Below are positions 24,101-36,100 of a stretch of 64,000 bases of DNA, piece after piece. This DNA comes from Symsagittifera roscoffensis (lineage: Eukaryota; Xenacoelomorpha; Acoela; Convolutidae): contig NC_087067.1 of assembly GCF_963678635.1 (NCBI RefSeq), forward strand, positions 38,535,682 to 38,599,681. Reading direction: 5' to 3'. Position 1 is the first letter of the stretch, and every line of letters begins with the position of its first letter. The position numbers and the translations under genes are program-made. The notes beneath the pieces are model-generated. The model did not search any database and was not told where the DNA came from. It saw only the letters and a program-made list of their open reading frames with translations.

Positions 24101-27100
24101 TTTTTTAATGCCTAATTGCTCCTGCAGGATATGCCGGTTGTTTGTGTGCAAAGTTTTTAGCAAATTGTTTCAGTAAATTTAGGAGTTTTTGGATCTCGAT
24201 GTTTCGACCGACGCTTTTTTCTTATCGGTTTCATCTATTGGTTTTGAGAAGTGGATTTAATGTATCCCGATTCCTCCTTTTGTTAAAGTTAGTTAATTTT
24301 TATAACAAATGCTGTAACAATTTTTATAACAATAACAATTTTTCATTTTTAGCCTTCGATTTCTTGAACAGAATTTAGTTTTTCTTTTTTCGTTTGCGAC
24401 ACATTGTGTTTTGATCTTCGGCTTTCTATTTTGTATCGCTAGTGGTGCGAAGCTCAGCTTAACCTCTGTGTTGAAAAACGTAAATGTAGTCGGTTGTGGA
24501 GTACAAGTTGAAGTTATAAAACTCATTTGACAAAATTAAATAAAATAGTTTAACTTAATTACACCGAAGACTTTAGTCAAGGTGTTATGGTATCGTGTAA
24601 CGGGTTTTTTTTTAATGTTGTCTGTTGTCAAGTGTCGACAAATAACGTCCACAGTTATCAATTATCATGTGGGCTGGACTATATCGCGCTATGTCACGTG
24701 ATTGCGTATGTTTGTTTCTTTATTTGTTCATCTTTATTTATTTAATTATCTGTTCTTCTATTTATTTAATTATGTTTAGTTTGCTTATATTTATTTATAA
24801 TTTATGTATGTACATATTTATTTTTGTTTATTTTTATCACGTGTTTTGTTTATTTATTTAATTATTCTCTTTCATTTAGTTTTGCTTTTATTATTTCTGC
24901 GTGTGTATTTATTTAATTTATTTATTTTCATTTATTTATATTATGGGTCTGTTTGTTTGGTTATTTGTTCATATATATTTTTTCATGTCTATTTAATTAT
25001 TTGTACATTTCACTTTTGCTTTTATTTATTTATTTATTTATTTATGTATTTATTTATGTATTTATTTATTTATTTATGTATTGATTTATTTTTTTATTGC
25101 TTATTTATTTATCAGGTGTGCTTTGTTTATTTGTTGATATTTATTTCTATATTTATTTAATTATTCTTTCTTTCATTTAGTTTTGCTTTTATTATTTATG
25201 TATGTGTATTTATTTCATTTATTTATTTTCATTTATTCATATTATGGGTCTGTTTGTTTGGTTATTTGTTCATATATATTTTTTTGTTTTTTGGATTTGT
25301 TTTTCGGATTGTTTTACTGCTACATACTGTCAATTCTGAGACTGCTTCACAATTTCTCAATATAATAAGACTAATAGCTTTTTTTCATTTTAGCTCTTTC
25401 TTGTAAGTATATGTGTAAGTACGATTTTTAGTTATTCCGGAGACCCATATGAGTCTACATGCCAATTTATACGATTGGCCGATTGAAACGACAGGAGGCG
25501 TTTTGCTACACATACAAACACAATCTTTTGTATTTTATTATAGCTATAGAAATTGATCTACAATGCGTAAGTACGACATTTAGCTCTACGATTATTATTT
25601 CAGGTCCTTTTTCAATATTTCAGGCTCTTTGTCAATATAGCAAAATTTTGGTGTATATATGTGTTAGTAAGATTTTTAGTTCTACAACGTTTATTCAGGC
25701 TCTTTGTCGATATAGCAAAATATTGGTGTATACATGTGTTAGTACGATTTTAGCTCTAGAATTGTTATTTCAGGCTCTTCGTCAATATAGCAATATTTTA
25801 GCGTATACATGTGTTAGTACCATTTTTAGTTCTCGAACTGTTATTTTATGATCTATGTCAATATATCAAAATTTTAGTGTATACATGTGTTATTACGATT
25901 TTTAGTTCTCGAACTGTTATTTCATGATCTTTGTCAATATATCAAAATTTTATTGTATACATGTGTTAGTACCATTTTTAGTTCTCGAACTGTTATTCCA
26001 TGATCTTTGTCAATATAGCAAAATTTTGGTGTATACATGTGTTAGTACGATTTTTAGCTCTAGAACTGTTATTCCATGATCTTTGTCAATATAGCAAAAA
26101 TTTGACGTATACATGTGTTAGTACGATTTTTAGCTCTCGAACTGTTATTTCATGATCTTTGCCAATATAGCAAAATTTTGGTGTATACATGTGTTCGTAC
26201 GATTTTTAGCTCACGAACTGTTATTTCAGGCCCTTTGTCAATATAGTAAAATTTTGGTGTATACATGTGTTAGTACGATTTTTAGTTCTAGAAGTGTTAT
26301 TTTATGATCTTCGTTGATATATCAAAAATTTAACCTATACATGTGTTAGTACGATTTTTAGTTCTAGAACTGTTATTTCAGGCTCTTTCTCGATATAGCA
26401 AAATTTTGGTGTATACATGTATGAGTACGATTTTTTGTTCTAGAACTGTTATTCTTCAATTATTAGTTGTTCAAGTTCTTTGGTTTTTGCTTCAGTTTCT
26501 ATGCCTTCGGTGTATTGCGCGTAGCGCCTATGTTTTAATACTGTTGATTCTGTTTCTCGACAGTTTTCCTGACTTTGAGTTTTTCAATTTTTCGACTAAG
26601 TTGTTTCCGTCTCATTTGCTAGCTTGAAATGCTACTCTTGCGTTGTGTTTTTTTTCGGTTTCCTTGGGTTCATTGCTAGTTTTTCAACTGTCTGATAGCT
26701 ATGTATTTAATTAAGTCGGTGACCTAGCTTGAATGTTAATTACTTAAGCTTAACATAGATGCGACTTGAAGTCATTCTCGAAAAAAAATACTACTTAAGG
26801 TCTTATTGATTTCTGACCTATTGTTTGCTTATTTCTCCACAAACTAATGAATTTTTTAAACCAACTTGAGCATCAAAATTTCATTTCGCTTCAAATTAGA
26901 AATCGTTTCATTGTTTAGCAAAGAAGTCGTCAAACATTCCATCGCCTCCAGGTTCAGGTGGTGGACCGCCTCCCCCTCCCCCGCCTCCAGGAATGGGCGG
27001 AGGGCCGCCACCACCACCCCCGCCACCCGGAATGGGTGGGGGGCCACCTCCTCCGCCTCCACCGCCTGGGATGGGAGGAGGGCCACCACCACCACCCCCG

Positions 27101-30100
27101 CCACCAGGAATGGGTGGGGGACCACCTCCTCCGCCTCCACCGCCTGGGATGGGTGGAGGACCACCACCGCCTCCGCCCCCGCCTGGAGGAAGAGGAGGCC
27201 CACCACCGCCGCCCCCGATGCCAGGAAGAGGGGGAGGTCCTCCACCTCCACCGCCACCAGGTGGACGACCAGGCCCCCCGCCCCCGCCTGGAATGGGAGG
27301 GTTTAGACCCCCTGTGAAAAAACAAAGACATCCCGATGCTCCCCAAAGAGTCGCTTATCAGCTGCCCACAGCAACATCAAAGATGTTCTGGAAAAAGGTG
27401 AGGAGAATATGCTTCAGTTTTCCCAAAGAAGTCTTCCACTTATTTTAGTTTCATAAACTAGCAGCTTGGTATATTATGCGAAATTTTATTGCGTTCATAG
27501 TTTGGAATTTGTGAAGATTTTGGATTTAATTTTGAGGTATGCTTTAGGCATAGTCATATTTGTTTGAGTATATGAATTTAGGATAGACCCTGCAATCCCA
27601 ATGGATTCGTCGGTTGTCCTTTATGATTTGCTAATATGGTTTATGAACTGATGTATGTAACAATGAGAAATTAACTCGTCTTCTTGATCGGTAACCAGTG
27701 CAATTATTGTTGCAGCATTCTATCCCTCCATGGTATAGATGTTCGTTATATATAAGTATTGTCCATTTAGGCTAAACAACTTGATTTTACTAAAAATAAA
27801 ACTCATTTTGGAAGCTTCATTAAGTGCTTTTTTGGCTAAGAAAATTTTCATACAATAATAAAATTTTTAGTGCAAAAAATTAAGCCTTTTTTTCTTCATT
27901 TTTTCATTTATTTTTTTTTGAAGACAATTGTTGTATTTCATGCCTAGTTCACTGAATTTCTACGCGATTGTATAGTTCTATAATCCTCTATAGGGTTTTG
28001 GTTTGTATCAGGGGCACCTGGTTTGTATTGCATAGTTTTATCATCAACAACGCAGAAGAAACGACGCTTATTTGAAAAAAAAAATACTAATGTGGTTGGA
28101 ACATTCTGTGCTATTTGCACAGCAACCGGCTATCCTTGTTTTAAATTGCTTTCAGTGGGTTCCGGACAAATTGAACGAGAAGTCATTTTGGCTAACGGTG
28201 AAGGAGGGCCAGTTCTCCAATGCAGAGAGCGACGGTGAAAGCGCAGAGAGCTTCAAGCTCATCGTAGAGAACTTCTCCCAGAAGAAAGCGGACCCGGGTA
28301 AGATATTTATACGAAGGATTCTAAGTGCTAGCCAGCCACTTAATCGCCAGACAATGTTTCCTCTTTCGTAAATATGGAGAAAAATACGCCCGTATCTGTA
28401 ATTACCTGCACACGGTAGACTTGATTGTTCCGACCACTAGCCGAATTCTTTACCACAGAATAGCTTTTCTTGACCCTTTTCTTTAACTTATTGACCAATT
28501 CAGTTCCCTCTCAAAGATAAATAAAAAGAAAGAAAATTTGGGGGGGGGGGAGTTGTGAAAATTTTTCCGTGAGGCCATAGTTTGAAAAAGCCAACTGTGT
28601 ATGAAGACAGTATGCATGTTTTTGTTAGCCAAGAAGAAGAAAGCGGACTTGACCGATTCTGTCAAAGAAGAAGAAGAACAGGCTCGCTATTACGTCTTGG
28701 ATCCAAAGAGTGGTCAAGCTCTAGGTGAGATGAATTCAGACTTCCCTAACCTAAATCCTCAAAAAAGAAAATTTAATTGTGAAATCACTCGAAGCTAGCG
28801 CCAAATTTTTAGTGTCAACCTTAGTTTTTTTCATTAAAAATAATTGTTAAAAGTGTGATAGATTTATGCTTGGCATAGTTTTTTCTAACAGCTTGCTCTT
28901 TTACAAGACTATTGCACATGATGGCGCCCCAAATTAAGCCTTTAGGACAAATGTTCTGCTCTTTTTTTATGATTTAGGCGCGCTCCTGGATACTGTGAGA
29001 GCTACATCGAACAGCAATTTTTTCACACTTTTTGTTCTTGTTCGAACTTTTTGTTGAAACCTTGTTGTTCTGTTGCAGAGGTGTTCTTCAAGGCCTCCAA
29101 GATAACCCCAGATGCTGTGATTGATGCACTGTGGAAGTGTGACGTGAATGTAATCAGCGAAAGCTACATCAACACCCTCACTGGAATCCTGATCCAGACC
29201 ACTGACGAGGAAGTCATCAACCTCTGCTCCGGAATCATCGTAAGATAGACAACAAATGCAAAACCGGTTATCAAGCGAGCTACTGTTTTCAGTCGCTTTT
29301 TGACGTCTGATGTTTTTTCATTTAAAGATGAACTTTTTCGAAGAAACTTTTCTTTCTACTCGCAAACTGTTCTAATTTGTTGCAGATTGCTGCAGATTTG
29401 GCATTTATGTTAAACGTATTTTTTTCTAATGTGTATGTTTCCAGCTTTTCATAAAAATGAGTATTAGATCAAGATATTAATGTCGGTCCAAATGTTTCAA
29501 GCTTCAACGTTGCTTGAAGCTTGAAACTTTCCGAGATTTTACTTTCCGAGATTTTGGACGAAATCGAAAAATCCTGAAAGAGGTTTTGTTGTTGATAGGA
29601 ACACAAGGATAAAAAACTGATGAATGCGGAAAAGATTCTACTGCAGTTCAGTGACTTGAAGGACCTTCCTGTTCGACTGGACAGCCTCCTCTTCTTGAAC
29701 ACATTCTCTGAGAATTTGGACCCCATCAAATCTGTAAGCCCATCAATATAATCTTTTTAAACCTCCTTGAAGCTCTAAACACACACCTAATTGATGTTTC
29801 TGCGATTCGCATAGGATATATGAAAAGCTATCAAGCCTCCCTAAACATGGTCCAATAACATTATTTCCCCAAGTTCAAGTTATTTAATGAACAATGCTCC
29901 TCTGTTGCGAATCAATTCGTTTTTTTTGCACCAAGAACTTTCACGTGGTACCACTAGTGCAGCCGAAATCGGTCAAGCTGTGGTTAGACCTGAAGCTAGA
30001 ACTTAAGTGAGAGCTGGTCCTCTCACTAAGTAACTGCTCCTCCTTCACAGCTCAATTTTTGTAACTGTTACCCGTATGTATCTTTGAATTTTAAAAGCTT

Positions 30101-33100
30101 TGCTGTAGAATTGATTACTTTTTTTGAACTTCAATCATGATAATTATGGTCGAAGTTGGCACTAATATACTGAGATATTTACATTCTATGTTTCAATAAT
30201 ATCCTGTATATAGGACGTGACTATAATCTACGAGGCGATAAGGGAGCTCAACAATTCACCCTCATTCAAGAAAGTGCTCAGCATGATTTTGGAGCTGGGC
30301 AACATCCTTAACACAGGAAATCAGAGACTGAGCATGGCCATGGGTTTCGACATCAGTTACCTCAAAGAGGTTAATTAAACTAATTGTTTCTGAAATTGTG
30401 GTTCATGAATCAGTGAGCAGAATTATCATTGGCGTGCGCAGGAATTTTTGACGGGGGCAGGGTTGACAACGCTTTTTTAAAGTCATTCATGTAGAATTTT
30501 TCGAGCTTTGGCGAAACCCTGGAATGACTATTGAATACATTTCGCAAATTTTTTAGGAAGTGTGGACCAAAAAATAGCGTTTTTTTTTCGGCGAGCACTA
30601 TCCTTTAAATTTAGCATATACGGGCTACGCCAAAGGTGCCATTGCAAGATTTTTAGAATGGGTCGGCCAGAAAAGGCTATCGCAAAATGGTAAAAAAGTG
30701 CACCCGTTGGAAAAAGTTTGCTGCCCAAATTTTGGAGAGGCGCTCGCCACCGCCTTTGTTATCGGCACGCTAATGAGAATGATGATGTTGCTTATGACTG
30801 AAATTATTGGCCTCTACAGAAAAAGTCTTAGATCCGAGCTGAAAAAATTGACTAGCAGCTATTCGACATCATACAAGATCTAGTTTAAGTGAAGATGCAA
30901 AATAGCCTTAGATTAGGGTTCCTTGTTAAGTCATCTCCCAAATATTAATTTTGATAATGTTTTGTTTTCAATTTGTATCTCAATCGGAACTGTTCGGAAA
31001 TGTGTATGAATTGATGTGTAAGTTAAACAACTCATGTTCAAATAGTGTTTATCTGTGTTAACTGCAGCTGGGTGGCATCAAGTGTTCGGCGGATAAGAGC
31101 AAAAGTGTGATCCACGTGTTCCTCATGATCCTCGAGAAGAAGCCAGAAACAAGCACACTAGTCGACAGTCTCATTGGGGAGTTGCAGTACATTGAGCCAG
31201 CCTGCAAAGGTACTCTACGTCATTGCGATGTCAATTATGTCTATTCCTCCAACTGCGACTAATTTTTTGAAAACTGATTGTCATTGTCAAAATTTTTGAT
31301 CTTAAGCTTTGATTACGCCCTTATAAATCTTTTCGAGCAGTCCCTGGTATTGTGATCAAGAATTTTTTTTGCGCGATCGCAGCTCAAAATTAATGTTCAG
31401 TTGCAATGGATGGTGTGTTTGCACCATTAGAACAATGAGTCTATCAAAAAGCCAAAAATAATTGTTGAAGTTAATCAATGAGGATATCCTTTCGAAAGTA
31501 TCCTGAATTGATGCGGAAAAAAGCGACGAAATAAAATTTATGCTTCGAAAGTTTGCGAAATATTAATAACTTTCTGGTTTAATTACACAAGCATAGCTTG
31601 TGTTATACTATGAACTTTCTTTTTTTTCCAACCTAAGTCGCAAATATTGTTGCGACAAAATGTTCAATTTAAAAGCGTTCATTTTGATCCGGCTATTAAG
31701 TACAGCCAATGCTAAGCATATCAAGACAGACTATTATATTTCAAATAGCACTTAAGCTTCAAGGTATCATGGATATGTAGCGTAGAGATAGGGAAGGAGA
31801 CCAGCAACAAAATAATAGGGTTTGAACCTGGGCAGGGTCGGATGTTTTCAATGCACTTTTTCGTATACTAGTTAAAATGCCTCCGCTTCATAAATTGAGG
31901 CATGTTAGTTGGTAGATTTCTTTTTTTTTCAAATTGACTGCTAATGCGCCATAATTGGCGTGCGTCACTTAAGAAATTTTGAAGACTCGAAGTTTTACTC
32001 ATTCAGTTTTTCCCAGTGGCGTTATTGGTGATATTTTTGCTTGTGTAAGCGAAGTGCAACTTCGCCTGTGTCTAATGTAAGTAGATAGATACTTGTAGGG
32101 CCCAAATATGATTTTTCTGACTTTCGAAGAAGGGATCGACTATTTGTGCTCGGTGTGGTTTTTTTCGACATATTTCGTCTTATTTTGTTGCCACTTTTGA
32201 ATAGCGTTTTTATACCATCTGAAAAGTATTGAAGTCCTGAGGTCAATTTAAAAGGATACTTTACATGTGATTATGTTTTGTAAAGTTATGGGAGTTTTAA
32301 AGAGTGCCAATATGGCTAAATTGGGAAAAGTTTTGCGCGATATAAACTGTTCTTTTTACGCGTGAGCGGCGATTTAATCCTGCTCAGAAATTGTTATGGT
32401 AAATGTTTGAGGCAAGCTGTTTGAAACAATTAGTATTTTTTCTAGACGCTGATTGCATCACTTTGTATTTTACCTAGTTGTTGGGGGGATATTTTCAAAA
32501 CAAATATTTGATTAATAAAAATGTTAATTTCTTAAAAAACTGATTTATTTAGGGCAGTCGGAACATTCAGGGACATTATTATAAGACCTTTAGGGCAGTC
32601 GGAACTTTCAGGGATTTGCCTTGATATGAGCAGTGCTGATATAATTTTAATTTTTTTTTGAAAAGTGAGCTATATTGATCAATCAAGTATCTATTATCGA
32701 ATCTGTTCATCAATTTAAAATTTCCCAACCTTCGTGATTTCCCAATTTACAATTTTCCAGTACAACCTATCGGCACTTAGGTTGTCAGTAGTTGTTAACA
32801 AAAACCTTTTGAATGGTTACAATACTGCTTGTGTATAAGCCCTGAATGTTTTTTGACTCCCCTGAATTGGTCTAGAATAACTTTTTGTAAATAAAATTTG
32901 ATAAAGCATAAATGGAGTGCCAATATCAAATTTTCGATGCAAAAATTAGATTCGTATACGAAAGGAATAAACAAACTAAGTATGCCTCATTTCAATTGGG
33001 ATTGTTTTTGCGGATAATTAGCGACGCATAATTAGTTCGCGTATTTACGCTAGCCAGCGTAGTGTATTAGTATGACTCCAACCTAAATTTTTTTTCGGTT

Positions 33101-36100
33101 CCCAAGCTTATCAACACGTGTTTTTAACCTCCTTTGTCCTCTCTCATATAACTCCACAATTAAATCAATCCACTACAATTTACCTCCTTTTTAATACCAA
33201 TTAGTGGAATCAAAGTGAAAGTTACTTGAAAGCGATTCGGGTTCATAGCGTCGGTGAACATCAAAGGTGCAATTGCGAAAATTTCGCGAAACAAAACGAA
33301 GTACCATGCACGCTGCTAAATGCGGTTTAGATTTGAACAGAAATGACCTTGCCTATAGTCTAGACTTTGATATGAGCTTGAAAACTTATCCGACCGGTAT
33401 GATTCAAATTATTAACCGAAAATGATTAGATTTCTCAATCTTGAAATATTTCTTGCTAATAATAGATTAATTCGCTGGGTTCAAATGAAATATAGAATGG
33501 AAACTGGTTGTGACTGGTTGTTGATCTGATATACAAACAAAGTTTAGAAAATATATACACAAAGAACAAATTAACGAATATTTAGCCTAACTTCGCCATG
33601 GCGCGAAGGAAATCCCAATCGGTTTTTTCGTATAACACGCATATTTTGAATTTCTTGTTCTATGACTCGGTATTTTTTTTTCAAAATGGTGTCCACTCAA
33701 GGCGTTTTTTAATTTGATTTTTTGAAGGCTCGCGTCTTTTGGCAAATTTGCAATTACTTTCTTGCAATTTACTTTGTAATATACTGGGATGCGAACCATT
33801 AATATATGACTGTTTACAATAATGCCTGCCCTCTACAGTATTTGTTGTTCTGGCTAAGCTGTATGCTGCCGCATCTCTTTGATTCTATAGCGAAAGGGAG
33901 GAATTGGAGTTCTCGATTTGGTACCAGACTTTTTATGTAATTGATCCGAAATAAAGGCAGAGCTCTTACGCTTTAGCAATTTTTTCCGAGTCTGTTATGG
34001 TGCGAGCGATAGCATTTTATTTGATTTTCCTGGGCTATTTTATCGTACAAATTTCCTTATTCTTCAAAAGCCATTGAGGGTTATATTTCAAGTGCCAATA
34101 AAAACCCGTGGCTTGTTTCTGTCACATTTCTTAATCCGAGTTTCGCAGTTTTTGCCATTTTTTTGAGATTTCCGTAGCATTTCCGGCACACGTATCATTC
34201 CCGGCTCACTGAATAAAATAATTCTTTCGTGATCATTTTTTGGTCAAATCTTACAAAATTTTTGAATAGCTCGGGTGTTTCGAAGGTTCTGGTTGCTGGG
34301 GAGACTGGTAGAAATCTGTTCTCGTTGCTTGAACATGCGTTGTGCAGTTCGCACTAGGTTTTCTTTAATTGGCACGACTAATTTAGTAGCAATATCGTGT
34401 TATGTGCTGAATTGATGTTACGACTGCGACAGTCAGCGTAATACTCGCTAGCTCAAGTCCTCGTTCTTTTTTCTGTAGTCGAGCATCGGATTTTGCCGTA
34501 GAAATGTCATGATCATGCTCGCCAATAGTTTCAATAAAATATTCGCCATCTGTCGTTATTGCTGTTGCTCGGCATTTATGAGTCGCTTGGCAGGTTTATC
34601 TTTTAAAGACAAACAAATATTAGTGGTATCAAGCCTCAAGTATTATCCTGCCGAGCGAAAATTTTATTGGAACTTATGAACACACACATGATATTTTTAC
34701 AGGAAAATCCACTTATATGCCTGATACCATTTTTATTTGTTTGTCTTTGAAAGTAAAATGCGAGGACGCTTCAAACATAATCGCTCAGAGAATGATAGAC
34801 CAATAGTTTAAGTGTAAGGAAGTATGATTTAATGTAAAATTCTTTAAATTCGCCTTTAATAAACACTATGTATTAAACGCGTGAGTGAGGGCTTATTTCT
34901 ATCTTTGATCGAAATGCAATTAACTTTGAGATGCTGGAGGCATCAAGTGAATTAAGAATGGCCTTTCTGTTTTTAATGGCCTTTCTGGTCTCAATTTTTA
35001 ACTTAATTGGAATACTACTATGATTATTAAAGGAGTAAATTTGAAACAAATTATCGGTATTTGAAGGGAGTTGAATTAATGTGGGGTTATCTTGTTACGG
35101 GGTTTTAAAGTAGGGGGTGTAAAAAGAGAGGGTTAAATAACGTGGATTTAAAGAGTGGGACACACTTTTTTCTTCACCTAGCTCGCAAATAAAATGCTCA
35201 TTTGGTGGCACTTGTACTATAATCACGATCTGTAGCATTGGAAACTTGATAGCATTTGTTCTCTGCTTTGTTTGTGTCTTGCATTTGCTGATCCTTAAAC
35301 GTCCGTTGCTGAGAGGGAAGGACGTGAGACTTCAATTCTCAAGATCACTGGTTCGGAACGAGACGTATCTAAGTTATTACTTTTTTCTACTTTTTACTTC
35401 ATTTTATGGAGCTGCTTTTTTGTCGTTTTCTTGCTAGTCTTTGCGAAACGCAGCTTCGCTTGTGTGAAGGCATTATAAACGGAAAGAGAAGTTCTAGCCA
35501 CAGTTTCAGATGATCCCAAGCTGGAAGGCATTATAAACGGAAGGAGAAGTTCTAGTCACTATTCAAGATGCTCCCAAGAGGATTCCAGTTGCTCCCAAGC
35601 TGTCAAAACGTTCCTTGTAAAATTAGTCTGAATGAAAAAAAACCGCTATATATATTCCTCATTTTCTTCGATAGTCGAAACAGTTGACATATTGTCTTAG
35701 TTCCAAATGATCAATCATAAATGTTGAACAATTGGCATTGGTGCCTGGTGTTACTGGTATCCTATTTTGGTCCTTTTTATCGCGGTTAAATGTGCTGAAC
35801 TTAATGTTGTCTCTTAACTTGTTATTACGTGATAGTGATGAGAGTTCTATTTCAGTGGACGAGGCTTCAATTGACTCTCGCATGGGTGGCCTGAAGAAGA
35901 AGAGTGAGAAACTGGGAAAGACTCTAGAGAAGAAGAAGGTAATCAATGACAAGGATGCGTTTATTCCTGTGTTCAATAAGTTCCACAAGGATGCGTGCAA
36001 GCAGTTGAAACTAGTGGAGAGCATGATTGACAAGTACAAGAAGGAACTGGACACCATGCGACTCCAGTTCTTCGAGGTCAGTTCTCACTTAATGTACTGG

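Larger units (their letters stand above)
28156..36076 (+). other. Formin exons 17-23: FH2 actin-binding domain
   Basis: Residues from about 930 to 1,290 form FH2. Exon 17 carries WVPDKLNEKSFWLTV (the lasso Trp region). Exon 18 has YYVLDPKSGQAL and exon 19 SYINTLTGILIQTTDEEVI. Exon 21 carries GNILNTGNQRLSMAMGFDIS, equivalent to the FH2 signature G-N-x-x-N-x-G-x-x-R-x-x-A-x-G-F. Exon 22 follows with the helix-rich core and exon 23 with the Lys/Glu-rich coiled post region. A dimeric FH2 ring caps and walks on actin barbed ends. The domain is shorter than usual in the knob region around exons 18-19. A 4.6-kb intron separates exons 22 and 23. Confidence 0.85.

Noticed and set aside
24667..25365. 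Long Leu/Tyr/Phe-rich frames resembling membrane proteins
   Set aside because: They are translations of TTTA-type low-complexity repeats with no start context or splice signals.
25560..26460. CRISPR-like array
   Set aside because: The 76-bp units are contiguous with no unique spacers, and the context is a eukaryotic intron.
26856..27346. Several long frames on both strands around 26.9-27.4 kb
   Set aside because: All are alternate readings of the FH1 exon 16 repeat; only the frame at 26919-27397 joins its neighbours.
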